From Gyromitra esculenta (lineage: Eukaryota; Ascomycota; Pezizomycetes; Pezizales; Discinaceae), in the NCBI GenBank assembly GCA_038503075.1, contig JBCAML010000012.1:1706414-1770413 (forward strand): a DNA stretch of 64,000 nt. Direction: 5' to 3'. How positions within the stretch are numbered: position 1 is the stretch's first letter; every line of letters begins with the position of its first letter. Shown in pieces: positions 25,627 to 37,141 of this stretch. The position numbers were made by a program, and so were the translations under genes. The notes beneath the pieces were generated by a model. The model was given only the letters and a program-made list of their open reading frames with translations. It was not told the DNA's origin and ran no database searches.

Positions 25627-25759
25627 TACTCGTATACGTATTCTCATGACGTTTTTAAAATGGACCAGGTCCGTATACCATACAAACTGTCCTGAGCCTA
25701 CCTCTTCTGTATGGGATGTAAAGCTAGCCCGTTTTAAGAACGTCGTGAGAATACGAGTA
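25627..25759. mobile_element. MITE-like element with TA target duplication (family B)
   Basis: TA-CTCGTAT...ATACGAG-TA. The left arm ATTCTCATGACGTTTTTAAA pairs with the right arm TTTTAAGAACGTCGTGAGAAT. The element is 133 bp including the flanking TA dinucleotides. It has no coding capacity. TA duplication suggests mobilisation by a Tc1/mariner-type transposase, but none is seen in this window. Confidence 0.65.
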
Positions 25760-28549
25760 ATTAATTGCACGGCTTCGGCTTCGAGAGCATAGAGTCGTGT
25801 CCCAAGGTACACTGACTCCATCCTTGCATGGCTAAATAGCAGTGTCCTGCAGCTGGGGTACCTGCCCAAAGATCATCCACAGCCACCCCATTGACTTTCG
25901 TCAGAGCCTGTGGTAGGTCAGCTTTACGAGCGAAGAAATTAATATACCCCAGGATACCTTGAAATACTTCAACAGAAAACACCATGTCCCTGCCAAAACG
26001 GTAAAGTAGTACAAATCAGAATATTGCTGGGTTGTTTTCATGCCTACTAATCATACGTATAGCCAAGTATCAGCTACCAATAAAGTGTGTGTCCTACAGT
26101 ACCGGAGCCGTAATGGGAAAGTCGTAGTAGTTATAACAACCCTAATAACTACTAGAGCTACGGAACGGCGTGTTCGAAATGCGTTCGAGACCCCGGAACC
26201 CTAACCCATATATACGCCAAGTCTCGGTCTAGCATCATCCGAGGTCACTCGGTAGCCTAACCGCGCAGCCCATGCTGCTACGGATGTTCAGTCGCTCTGA
26301 TTGGAGCTGGCGGTGTTTATCAGCTGCAGTAGTTGATACGGGAAAATGTGGCAACTTAGCAGCATTCGAGATTTTTATTTTTATTTCCCTCTCGGCGAAC
26401 GAACGTAAGAAAGAAGGTATATATCCATTCACTGATACCTGCAGCAGTGGAAGTTGGTCTCTTCCACATCGTCGGGGGGGGCCCTTCTGGATTTTGAACG
26501 GTAAATGTAGTATCAGCTAGTTGCAGCAGCTTCTTGAAGAACGATCGGACACCGCTTTGTCGAGCAGCTAAAAAAAAAACGGCTGCACAGCTGTGATCGA
26601 TTTACTGTTGGATTCGCCATACCGGCGCCAAGACACCACAAGAAGAAGCTAGCTGTAGATAGACGCCGCTCTGCTCTGTCTTGCAGCTGAATACGGACAT
26701 GTAGAGGTGGTGCTGTCGTTATGTATACTTCGTGCAAGTTTCAAGGTTGGTGAGGAAATCTCTAGGATAGACACCGCTGGACCTCGCTGCTCGGGGTAGG
26801 TATGACAGGGTAGTAATAACTCTGCTCCAACACGGAGCCATACTCAACGCCTCGTCCAGCCTAGAGGATCGTCCGCTACACAGGGTAGTACGGTATGGAA
26901 GAACGGAGACGCCTAGAGCGCTGTTGATGCCGAAGCTCTTCTAGCGATGGAGGTATACAAACTAGGCGGAGAGTCTGATACCGGAGCACTACGAGAGAAA
27001 AACTAATCATCTGGGGTGGCTGATGGTGGTTAAGGTTGGGCCCCTATTGAAAACGAACGAGGCACGAATTGTAGTGTTGGGACTAGCTATAACGTAGGAC
27101 GATAAGGATATGTGACTACATATAGTTTATCGTCAGAGAAAAGTAACATGAGCTGGTTACTATATACATACTAGAGATGTCAAGCCCTCATTTCTGTTCG
27201 CGATAGCTCTCGATACGAGCTAAGTCGTATGCAACATATTTACTAGGCAAGGCAGTGGCCATCCAACTTGACACTTTGTTGTTCTTGTCAAAGTAGGACT
27301 CACGTGTATATCATGTGATCAGATTTATAATGTCCCAATGCGGGTAGTTAGTTGTGCTGACTTGGATAGAATGTTATACTAAGTTGGATAAAATAGTGTG
27401 CAGGGAACGATAGTACTGAGGCAACAGTACTGAGACGGATTTTCCTTAAGTACAAGTTATAGGAGTAGTTTAGTTCATTATCAATATCATTCAGTATCTC
27501 CCTCATACCAGCTATCCTGTTTACCCGCTGTCCTGTGCCTATATTTTATTAGTTCTGATCCGTACAGCTTATGTTTACCGATTTGGTTTCTATAGCTAGG
27601 AGAAACACTTGCTAAGGTTTTACTATGCTGGATTTCTAGTCGAGCAAGGTTTCTCAAATAGCTTGTATTAGTAATTGTAATATTAGATACCCACGAGGGA
27701 TAGAAGTAGTCTTGTATGAAATCCCTTCCTATCCGTTTTATCAAGGCGTGCATATGTACTGTACATACTTCACATTCACGTCTACATACAAAATCTACTT
27801 CATTCCGCAAAATTCCGCATCAAGTGTTGCCTACCTAACTCAGCAGCATCCACTCTAAGGACATAAGAGCCTGGATCTCACCAAAGCTATCTTTACACCC
27901 CTGCGTTCATGGATTGTAGCACCAAGTACTATGGCCGGGCCCAAGAGATTTATTTCCGCAGATATAGCTTGCATAGCGTTAAAGTGTGACAAACCCTTGA
28001 AAGGCCAAAGGCTTGATATCAAGGTATAATCGGATATTAAGAACCCGTAAGTAATCTAGCTACCCCCGCGGCCATAAACCCTAATATTATCTGCTCTCGG
28101 TAAGTAACCCTCACCTCGGAAATGTCACGTACGAGGAAAAGCTCGGATGGTAAATTTTAGCCTGCGACTAGCTAGCATCATAGGTCATTTTACCCCGCGA
28201 AAGCTCCCGAGAGTTTGCGAAGAATGAGAAAAGAGCTAGTGTAGCTCCGAGGGGCAAAAATCTAAGAGGTCAGAAACTTAATCGCGATGAAAGCCCCTCA
28301 AGAAATAGGATACTGCCTTTCCCCTCCTAGTCCTTAAATATCGTATTTGGTGGCTACAGATAGCATGTATGGGTCTACAGTTAAGTGAAAAAGAAACTGG
28401 TTTCTAGTAATATGTACCTCAATAAAATTTAATAAAGGGGAGTGGTGAAACTGAAATTATCAGAACACACTCTGCCCCGTACAGCCAATTCTCAGTCCCT
28501 TAAATCAAACTACCCAATAACCTCCTTTCCAGCAGCCACCAAGACCCCT

Positions 28550-30237
28550 CTACTCCTTGAGGGGCTTCTGTCCGTAATAAAAATGACTTCTCTGATGTTA
28601 GTATTATCTCCAACTATACCCCTGCTTTGCGCCCCCAGCCCATGCTTCATTCTATATCAAGGAAGAGAAAACTCACTGCACGCCATAGGAATGGATCTTC
28701 TTGCTCTTTGCCTGCCTCAGAGCTTCTCGTATGATATGTTGTGCTTTATCCACACTCATCCCTAACACGTGCGTGAAGAGCTCTATCCCGAACGCCTCGA
28801 ATCCACTCTCAGCCGAGAGTAAGACGTAGGCACCCATCTCTTTTTGCTTACGATCGGCTGCCCAGGGACCTACGGGCATTTTGGCTTCTTGGTGCTTAAT
28901 GTTGATGAAACCAGCTTTCTTGACGAGAGGCCCAAGACTGCTCGACATTCCAAAAGTACGACCTCCAATCCGACAAAAAAAAATATTAGGTATATGGAAA
29001 TATAGGGACGCGTGTTAAAAAAGGGGGGCCAAACCAGCTTTATCGGCAGCCTCAGAAACTAGGTCATAGAATATTTTTAACTCTAGATCAGGCTGTATTG
29101 TGTTGTCGTCGCTATAGATTGCCATCTCGTACTCGGCGATGTCAATCCAACCTCCTGGTTTACAGACCCTAGAAAAGCGCATTTAGCAAACTCTGCCATG
29201 AATATTTGACGACAACCGTACAGGGAGATAGTTGCCAGATGTTTTTACACAGACCTGAAAGCTTGACGAAACAACTTCTCCCAATCAACGATCGCGCCGC
29301 TAAGATGTCGAATGTGGACGAGATCGAAGGAATTTGCTTCGAATGTCCAATCGGATTCTGCATCATCTATTTCGAACCGCACGTTTGGTGGGACCCTTTA
29401 TTCATGGCCGAAATCCAGCACAGTATTAGCGTTCTTTAAACCCCAGAAAGGGAAAGTATTCGGGGGAGAGGAGGGTATAGAAGATTGTGTTGGGGAAGTT
29501 TCCTTAGTAATGGTTAAATGGTTTAATGACAAACTTACCATGTTGGTTGAATAGGGGAAAGATCTGTACCGATTACTTCAGCAGATGGGTATCGTCTGTG
29601 TGGGGGGGTTATAAATCGCGCTTATCCTTGCCAACCCGTAGATTACGAGGATAATTTCAAGGCAAACACGTACTCTCCAGCATCAATCGCCCAAATCCCA
29701 GTACCGGTGCCTATATCGAGGATCTTTTGCGGGTTTGGGTCTATTGGGGCAAGGATGAGATTATCGTTCATCATGATGAGGTAAGTATGGTGCAGGATAT
29801 CGAGTCTATGCTTGTTCGTCAGCTTAACAACAACTTAGGTAGAATATTGCGCGTTTAGCTAACCTGTCTTGTTCCGTCTACAAGATATATCAGCAACAAC
29901 AAAAAGATACTCATCGTATAGGGAGGACGATTGACAACATACTTCGTCGTTAGGGAGCATATATTTCCTATGATATACTCTCATCAATACCAAAACGCCC
30001 TCACTTCTAAGAACAACGAACTCACCCCTCCTTAAAAGCATGGTATCTCCTCCCATTGTGATACCGATACCTACACCCAGATTTTTCAGATATGCCCAGA
30101 ATATTTGCCAGGGCTTAACATACTCGTAAATACTCGAAGTTAAAGATTCGGTGCTGTACTCGCTCCTAAGAACATTCTCAGCTCAGGGCTTTGAAGGCGC
30201 AGGCGAAGGGAGACTTGCAATGATCCGGTTCCATCAT
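28550..30237 (-). CDS. LaeA-like SAM-dependent methyltransferase
   Basis: Class I S-adenosylmethionine methyltransferase of the fungal LaeA-like group, many of which affect secondary metabolism. The substrate is unknown. Eleven exons: 30237-30215, 30165-30124, 30070-30026, 29979-29943, 29877-29864, 29805-29674, 29595-29539, 29395-29255, 29168-29035, 28962-28677 and 28589-28550, giving 316 aa. Landmarks in order are YRYHNGRRYHAF, MLPNDETEQDRLDILHH, motif I ILDIGTGTGIWAID, VIGTDLSPIQPTWVPPN, FEIDDAESDW, FDLVHIRHLSG, KPGGWIDIAEYE, AGFINIKH and PVGPW. Exon 5 is a 14-nt micro-exon. All junctions are GT-AG and keep phase. The first exon is the least certain; an ATG at 30353 cannot be joined without meeting stops. 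It lies upstream of, and on the same strand as, the P450 and transporter genes. Confidence 0.85.
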
Positions 30238-32736
30238 CAGTGGATGTTTCGTCCTAATAAATCTACGGTTAGCACTTAATTTGTATATGGAAAAAGATGG
30301 GAGGGGAGACGAACAAAATTGTGGTCGATACTAATTTTCTTGGGGAATTCCATCTTGCAGAGAACTTCAAACTTTGATGGATGGAGCAGGATGAGCCCAA
30401 TTGGATATATATGTATGGAATGGTGGTTTTATCGGGGTGGGGCCTGGTGGCGTATACGCTACTTTACTCAGCAAGCGGCTTTGCATTGCAGATGTGATAG
30501 CTCAGTCATGTTAATGATCAAGATGCCGAGGTGTGATGAAAACCCGTAGTCATCGGATTTGGAGTGACACGTATGATACCGGTTTTATCGAGGACTTGAC
30601 CTTTTCACTGCCGCTTATGACATGTTTCAACCACAAAACAAGCAACACCCTAAAATACCCATTCTCGTCAAGTATTCAGTATACAAATATTACTTAAAAT
30701 CTTAGCACACCCCGCAGGTAGCATACTCTTGGCCAGGCTGAGCGCCTACAGAGTAATCGTAAGCGAGAGTATATGTGAGCTGTCGCATTACCCTGAATAG
30801 GTTTCCCGAGTCGCCAAGCTTGAGAGAATCGACGCATGCGAGTATTGCAGTCGAATTTCGTTCCCCACTTTAGATGGCGGGTGCATGCATACGGAAAAAA
30901 TGTGAAAAATGATAGATATGAGACAGGGCCCGCCAACGTTAACCCGCTTATGTTCATTCTCTGACAACGTCTGCGAAATCTCAAGCATCCAACACTAATT
31001 CGTATGAGATGGGAATAGCCCATCCCTCAGTATCACTGGAGTAAATCTGACTGGCGTACTGCCGACTTTCCGAGATAAGCAAGTCGACGGAGGATTCTTC
31101 AATCAAAACTGGACAGCGGACAATTAACAATGAGTGAGCTGATTCTCCAGCAGCGTTTCCCGCCAGATTGAATATGCTGTCAAGATAAGGTTGCAGCTCT
31201 GAATCAGATAAAATCATGACCTTAGGTGGGGAGATTCAACAGTCAGGACGAATCGGGATATAACTGTAGTACAATAATTCCTAGTCAGCCGAGACAGGGT
31301 AGGCTGCCATTTTGATCCCAACCACTCGGGCCGCATGTGACAGATATTTTGCCGCTTTGATATTTGGATGGCGATGGATTGAAATGAAGAAAGCGTCTCA
31401 AGCCTTTTTCTAATTACGTTAGCCCCCATACGGTGGGTAATTCCAGCACTGCTATGAGCGGGGAGAAATTCTAGGCAAACCTTTCTTAAGAGCCCCCGCG
31501 AGCCTTTACGCTCCACTTCAGGGCTCTGAAAACCACCAGGCGAGAAAGATCTTAGCTGAACCTTCTGCAAGTAGATAAGAAACCCCTGGGAATGGTATTT
31601 AAATATTCCTGTTGTCCTGTTACACATAAGGAGAAATACAACTATGCCAAACTCCCCGGGACCAGAAACCACATTTACGATAGCTAGCTCGATGACATGT
31701 GGAGATTCTTCATACTGTAGTTTCGATCAGCTCCATAAGACTATGGCCCACGCAAAAATCTCGTCGGACGCTGTGCTGCTATCCCTAGCGAATGATGCTC
31801 GAGAAGACTTCTTTCGGAGCATGAGAAGAAGGGGAAGTAATATTCCTTAACCTCAACTCTCACTGTCCCCCCACTGCCAATGGATCATCTCGCAGGCCGT
31901 GTCCATCAGTATTGTGATTTCTACGGTACTATCTTATGCGTTTCTGTACATGTTCACGAAATCTCACTCGATTACTATTACTTTAACACTATTGGAGAAA
32001 CGAACGGGATCGATTGCTTGTACTTATTGTTCTCTAAAGGCTGGCGGCAGTCCTCGTCTATATACGCGTATAATAGCCCCCGAGTGCCCCGTGTCTCTTA
32101 CCAATTTCGGGCCCTGAAGCCACGCTCTAAGGGTCCCGTATTTGGAAGCTTCCCTAACACCCTATGGTTAAAGCAGCGATCAATAGCTATTCCTTTTAGC
32201 TTAATTATTAGAGGCTACTGCGCTGTTTATACACAGGGCAACAGGTAAGTAGCGATAGCCCAGATGTATAAAGAAAAAAATAAAGGCCCGTGTTATTAGG
32301 AATCCTTTGTCCCATGGGCTATTGTTTTCATGATAATGCCTAGTTCTTTCGGGGATGGGCGAGGCGGTGGAAGTTGGACGCGGGACAATAGGTAGCGATA
32401 GCATAAAGTGTTGCTTTGTCCTGTAAGTCCTTTGTTCCCGATTTAGCGAGAGAAGGCACGAGGAGGTCCATGCACGTTTTTCTTGGCGCATAAGCGAGAT
32501 GTGGCTGACTCATCATGGCTCGTGTCAAGACCAGCCCCCAGATTTCTACACCACATCTCCCATCACCAGTCTCAACTCCATCCTTGCAACATCACCATCT
32601 GCAGCCCCAACCTCATATCGTCATCTCCAACCGTACATCTCCTTCATATTTATCATCCCATCACCGTCCTCTCCCTCTTCATTCAATACAGTCCCAGCTA
32701 TTCCCCTGGCATCGCGCTGCGGATCCCGGCACGATC
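30238..32736. other. spacer with a possible gene remnant
   Basis: No intact gene is supported. A minus-strand frame at 30981-31217 (78 aa, starting MILSDSELQPYLDSIF) has protein-like composition, but neither its start context nor a splice continuation is convincing. It may be a decayed gene or an exon of one I could not assemble. Confidence 0.4.
30981..31217 (-). CDS. possible small hypothetical protein or exon remnant
   Basis: Open frame of 78 aa with balanced composition (for example SLLIVRCPVLIEESSVDLL). I recognise no domain, signal peptide or transmembrane segment. The sequence before and after in the same orientation gives no clear exon that joins in phase. This is reported only as a candidate; chance remains the main alternative. 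Confidence 0.2.
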   Translation of the reverse strand: MILSDSELQPYLDSIFNLAGNAAGESAHSLLIVRCPVLIEESSVDLLISESRQYASQIYSSDTEGWAIPISYELVLDA

Positions 32737-35215
32737 ATGCCTGAGGGAGAGGCTAAAAAGTCTGTAAGTACTTGTCGTCTTTATCGACAAATAGAGACTG
32801 ATCTCGGGATATCTAGACGCCTCTACTCTCGTACTTCGATGCCTTCCACTACTCTCTTTGGGAGTTGACCGCTTATCTGGACTATACGCTCGCGGATTCT
32901 CTTGTATCTAACATCACATACGACCAAGCGATCGATTCGTACACGAAGGCTTTAGAGGGAATTACCACCGCTGACCAGAATAAGCATAAGAAAGCTCAAG
33001 AGCTCCTTCGCGATTACAGACAAGTAAGCAACACCAGTTTAGCCCCTAGTACATATCGCTTCGCAGATGACGGTATGGGGTCTTGTTTGTACGCTATGCT
33101 GTGCCAGGGGGATGTCAGGCAATCCCAAACTGTTCGACCTGCATTGGGGTAAGAGGTGACTTTCTTGGTCCGCCTCTTATTAAGGCTACTTGCTCACCCG
33201 GTGCTGGTCCACCGGATAAAAGATGACTTATTTGGTCCGTCTTGTTCTAGTGGGGTAGGGAAGAGCTTGACATCGTATACAGGCGATATGGCATAGCACG
33301 ATACTGGCGTTGGGGTAGGAGGTGACTTTCTTGGTCCGCCTCTTATTAAGGCTACTAGCTCACCTAACGTCGGTCCCACTTGGGTACAGATGACTTATTT
33401 GGTCCGTCTGACCTTGGTGGGAGTTGGGAGCAAAAGTTAATGTTTGGTCTTTTTTTAAAAAAACAGGGTGATGATCGGCAGCTGGGCAGAGACTGGCGTG
33501 ATCAACATCGAGGCACAACCTCGCGTGATCGCCGATCCTCTTCGTCATCACTAGTTATCACTAATTCCCAAGTACTTATTGGGCGCAATGGTTGTCAAGT
33601 TGCTCTTGGGGACACTCCCCAAGTCCATGGCAACCAGAAGCCGAAACCAAAATCGAAATCGAAATCGAAATCAAAGTCGAAGAAAAAAAGAAAACAGAAG
33701 GACGACGTTAGTTGTGCTAAAATCCTTGGTTCCTGTGTTTACCTAACGAGGTTTAGATTGACGACGAGTCCGATGCTGTAGCTGAATCTTTATGGACACC
33801 ATCTTCTTTCATTAGGATGTTCAACGAAATGGAGGAGAGCAGCATGTGGAAACTCCCGAGTGGAGCTTACGTTGAAAATATTCTTTATAGTAACTTGTAC
33901 AAGGCGGACTATGAGTGCCTGGGACATTCATTTATAATCGATGTTAATAATATCAAAATTAAAAACTTATTTGATTCGGTCGATTGGAAGGAGATAATCG
34001 ACAAAGTCCCAAGCTGGCCTACAATTGATACCTCGGCGGTAGAATTCATGGGGAGCTTCATGGATGTAGGCTAGTATATTATGTTCTGTCTCGGCTACCT
34101 GATCTAACACTCCACTCTCCCTAACTAGGTGCAAACAGCTACAACTCTTCGGCAGAGATTGGACACAACTCCCTATCTGCCGCCTGGAGAGTCTTACGAT
34201 CGCGAGAAGCATTATGACCGTTACTGGATCCATATGGTGATCACTATGCTGTAAACTTTCATATTTCTCGACAGGATTGTTTACAACTGTCGTAACTGAC
34301 TCTGAGATTCGCGTCTGGTCCTAGGGTCCCACTGTTTGAGAACCCCGACAAGCCACTTCTCCGTAGCAATGATGAATGCTGGTATGATATTCGGGTATGG
34401 GGTATTATTGTTGATACAATCCTTGATGATATTTCAGGTCTGATTACTCGCCGGTATGTTCTCGTGATCACAGTGCCCCTTATATCGGCTGAAGTTTTTT
34501 ATAGTAGGGAGCTACCCCTTGTAGCAGGCGCAAATAGGAAAAATCGACACAGGGAGAATACATCAAAGCGCCAGAAGATTGGCGCGCGATTTGATGGGTT
34601 GGTTCAAGATGGGTGCAATCAATATGAATACGCTGCCATGGAGGGATCTAAGGTCTTTGTGAATCAGCTAAACACCAAATGGCTCCACGATTATCACAAA
34701 GTGGCGAAGGCTCTCCATGACATGCTATACCGCCTTCAGTCCGCTGTTGGCAATGAAGTTACTATTTTAGAGAAGCTGCACCTTGCAGGGACCGTTAGCG
34801 CAGGTGTGTAACAGTCCCATTATTGAATAGGGTAGGCAAAGATTGTAACAAGACTCTGGGATCCAGGTCTACATTGCCAGGTACTACGAATGAGTTATGC
34901 GAGTGGCTATGTCTGCCTTCTTAGTCAAGATACCTTATGCCAGGTCCCCCAAACAGAAAATAAATTTTCGTTGTTATTTCAACTATTGAGTTCAATTTTA
35001 AGGATGAAAGTAAGTGTTTTCTCATCGGAGGCAAAATGGCATTATCGCTTACGAGTACCCGTTAGAAAATCTTGAAAGACTCTAAGTCTCTTATAGACAA
35101 TTATCCAAGCACACACTCGCTCGAACATTTAGTGGAACCGGCAAGGTTGACCTCTTCTCGACCTAAAATCCCAATGTCGTGCGATTCCGAAAATGAACCA
35201 GGTGAGGATGTATGA
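32737..35215 (+). CDS. conserved-looking fungal protein of unknown function, nine exons
   Basis: Exons are 32737-32763, 32817-33023, 33467-33706, 33757-34065, 34129-34250, 34325-34453, 34508-34803, 34867-35009 and 35066-35215, giving 540 aa, all in phase with GT-AG borders. No catalytic motif is recognised. Visible features are an N-terminal helical region (YFDAFHYSLWELTAYLDYTL), a basic low-complexity run of SK repeats (around residues 145-155), WKLPSGAYVE with YECLGHSFIID, a second part with HYDRYWIHMV, CWYDIRVWG and ITRRE, a basic stretch GANRKNRHR, then KWLHDYHKVAKALHDML, ASGYVCLL and an acidic tail. This order of motifs resembles, from memory, uncharacterised proteins found in several fungi. 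The intron after exon 2 is long (443 nt) and holds a duplicated hairpin motif. No membrane segments are seen. Confidence 0.7.
33154..33409. repeat. duplicated ~166-bp unit with four hairpin motifs
   Basis: A 22-nt word is present four times: 33154-33175, 33221-33242, 33320-33341 and 33388-33409. Copies 1 and 3 begin AGGTGACTT and end GTCCGCCT. Copies 2 and 4 begin AGATGACTT and end GTCCGTCT. Copies 1 to 3 and 2 to 4 are 166-167 bp apart, so a two-motif unit was duplicated. It lies inside the 443-nt intron of the unknown gene. Confidence 0.75.
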
Positions 35216-36151
35216 TTGATCATTAGGTATTCTCAGATACGCTATTTATGAGAAGCGAAGATTGAGATTTTAGGTTGGAGGTACAAAATTGTCTTTTGTT
35301 TCCTTGCACGCGCTCTTGTGTAAACCGTATCTATTAACTAGTACGATCTTTAATAAAATCTAGTCTCTTTGAGCCTGCTATATTTTGCCATTGGTCTGTC
35401 GATAAATTACTGAGATAGATCCGCAATTTCTCTAAGATTGAAGAAATTTGGTCATAGCGTCTCTGGCGCTGAAGGGTTTCGATATCCCGCACCGCAAAAA
35501 CAGCTTCTCCTCTAGGATGCATTTACTAGCGATGGTTACGGATTGTTACTGTCACGATTCCCGATTTGATAGTTATAGCTAACCAGAATGTCTGCCCGCC
35601 CCACTACCCCCACCCCAAGAAAGTCGCCCTCTAGCAGTGTTTCGATGATAAAACCAACCCTGCCACCTATTTTTTTGGTGGCCCTTGCCGATTTTGGGTG
35701 TTTTGGGCGTAGGGCTTATAATCACGGTATATTGCTCGAATGGCCGCTTCTTGCAATAGATAACCCTAGCCCTAAAACGTGTATATTTACTTTTCCAAAG
35801 CTGGGAATTCACAATAATATACATCATATATATTTCCTCGTGGCTGTTGTGCTGACCAAGGGCTGTGCTGTAGGCGAACCTAGAGTTAGTTCATCCCTTT
35901 GCTAAGAGGGATTTGATCAGCTCGTCGCCTGTTGTACAAGCTACACAATTGGTACTAGACTGGAGTCTTGGAATTTATCGTAATGTGTACGTGTTTTATT
36001 AATAGCTAGCTAACGTTCCCCCAAATCACACTAGTATCTTGAGAATACAACGGAAAAAAAAATCTGCCGTCCTAAAAACAAATACATCGCAAGCTACACC
36101 TCTTACACCCTCCATAAGACAAATGCTGGTATCAACTCGGCGTCCGTCAAT
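35216..36151. other. AT-rich spacer
   Basis: No gene is supported. It holds the 3' flank of the unknown nine-exon gene on its left and of the broken gene on its right, with one degenerate telomere-like word (CCCTAGCCCTAAAA near 35765). Confidence 0.5.
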
Positions 36152-37141
36152 TTATTCCTTTTCGACGGCCATAGCAACAACCCGAAGAACAGCATCATCA
36201 TAATCCTTGCCGCCACCACCTTCAGAGTTCACGGTAGTAGCTACAAACCCGTCCCCCTCATTACCAATGGTAACCGGTTCTCTAACCTTTGCCGCCGTAT
36301 CTCTCCCACCTTCGACATAGAAGAACAGCGCATGAATATAGCGAACATAAGGCGCTGGCTCGAGGATGTGAGACGTTTCAATAGTTTTACATCCCCGCAG
36401 TGTCATCGGCTTATCCTGGCCAGAGCCTTCGAAGATTCCTGCAACACTTTCTCCTTCGATCTTCTATTGGAGGATTTGCTTGTGGCTGGCGTTGGCCATA
36501 CAGCTGATCAATACCCTCGAGTTGGGTATGATTTTGATGCAGATCGGATTGAACGGTTGATCGTACATGAAATCGATCTTCAATTGGGAGTCGTTCATAT
36601 CTTGATTCTCGCTCTTCTCCTCGACGGAGTTGACGGAATGGGTACCGATGATGAAGCCCCCGAGGTCGACCGGGTGTATAACTTTGGAGGGCAGGGCCGG
36701 AGAGGTGGGCGACGTGAAGTACTCGAACTTGGCGACACAGCGGCGCTCGACGATTTAGTATTTGAAGGAGACGAACTTGGCCCCGCCGTTGACGCACTGC
36801 ATGGGCACATTCTCGCCACTGCCCTCGAAGACTATTTCTTGCTTGCCATCGATCTCGATGGTGATGCGCTGCTTATAACTTCCGTTGGAGAAGCAGGAGA
36901 AGACGACCTTGGCAAGAGCGGGAATTGAACACGTGAAGACGTTGAGACGCTTGGCCGTGGCCGTGCTCCCGTGTGCTGACACAATCGGGCCTGAGGAACT
37001 AGCTGGAGGCACCGTGCTTGGAGGCTTGACTGGGCCTGGACCCCCGTTTACTGTCCCGTTTATTGCCGCAGACGGGCTTGAAGCATGGGGAGGAGGAGGA
37101 GTCCCATTGAAGGGTTTCGACGGAGCTACAATTGCAGACAT
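36152..37141 (-). pseudogene. two-repeat protein gene with two in-frame stops
   Basis: A single frame of 330 codons runs from the ATG at 37141 to TAA at 36152-36154. It is interrupted by TAA at 36755-36757 and TAG at 36464-36466 and otherwise open. The N-terminal ~70 residues are Pro/Ser/Ala-rich. After that come two related modules of about 110 residues: VVFSCFSNGSYKQ...FEGSGENVPM and VLISCMANASHKQ...FEGSGQDKPM. From that Met to the following KV the modules are 41 and 40 residues long, stop included. Both stops therefore lie inside homologous coding sequence, not in introns. CAA to TAA and CAG to TAG are CpA to TpA changes. The family is unknown to me. A plus-strand frame across the same region is a shadow. 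Confidence 0.7.

Larger units (their letters stand above)
24895..28549. other. 3.7 kb AT-rich stretch with MITE-like elements
   Basis: No intact gene is supported. Two elements with terminal inverted repeats (25136-25250 and 25627-25759) are listed separately. A minus-strand frame at 27487-27810 faintly resembles the C-terminal part of fungal LINE polyproteins but is too degraded to call. Confidence 0.5.

Noticed and set aside
27487..27810. 107-aa minus-strand frame with a faint resemblance to the end of fungal LINE polyproteins (KLYGSEL)
   Set aside because: The match is a few residues only. No reverse transcriptase motif, poly-A tail or target duplication could be found nearby.
31644..31850. 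68-aa plus-strand frame
   Set aside because: Protein-like in composition but isolated, without promoter or splice support and with no recognised family.
36332..36928. 198-aa plus-strand frame over the broken two-repeat gene
   Set aside because: It is antisense to the minus-strand frame, whose two internal modules resemble each other. The plus-strand translation shows no family or repeat logic.
36152..37141. Genetic code change (TAA and TAG read as glutamine)
   Set aside because: Other genes in the window end normally at TAA (malic enzyme, hydrophobins), TAG (P450, methyltransferase) and TGA (chitinase, the nine-exon gene), so the code is standard.
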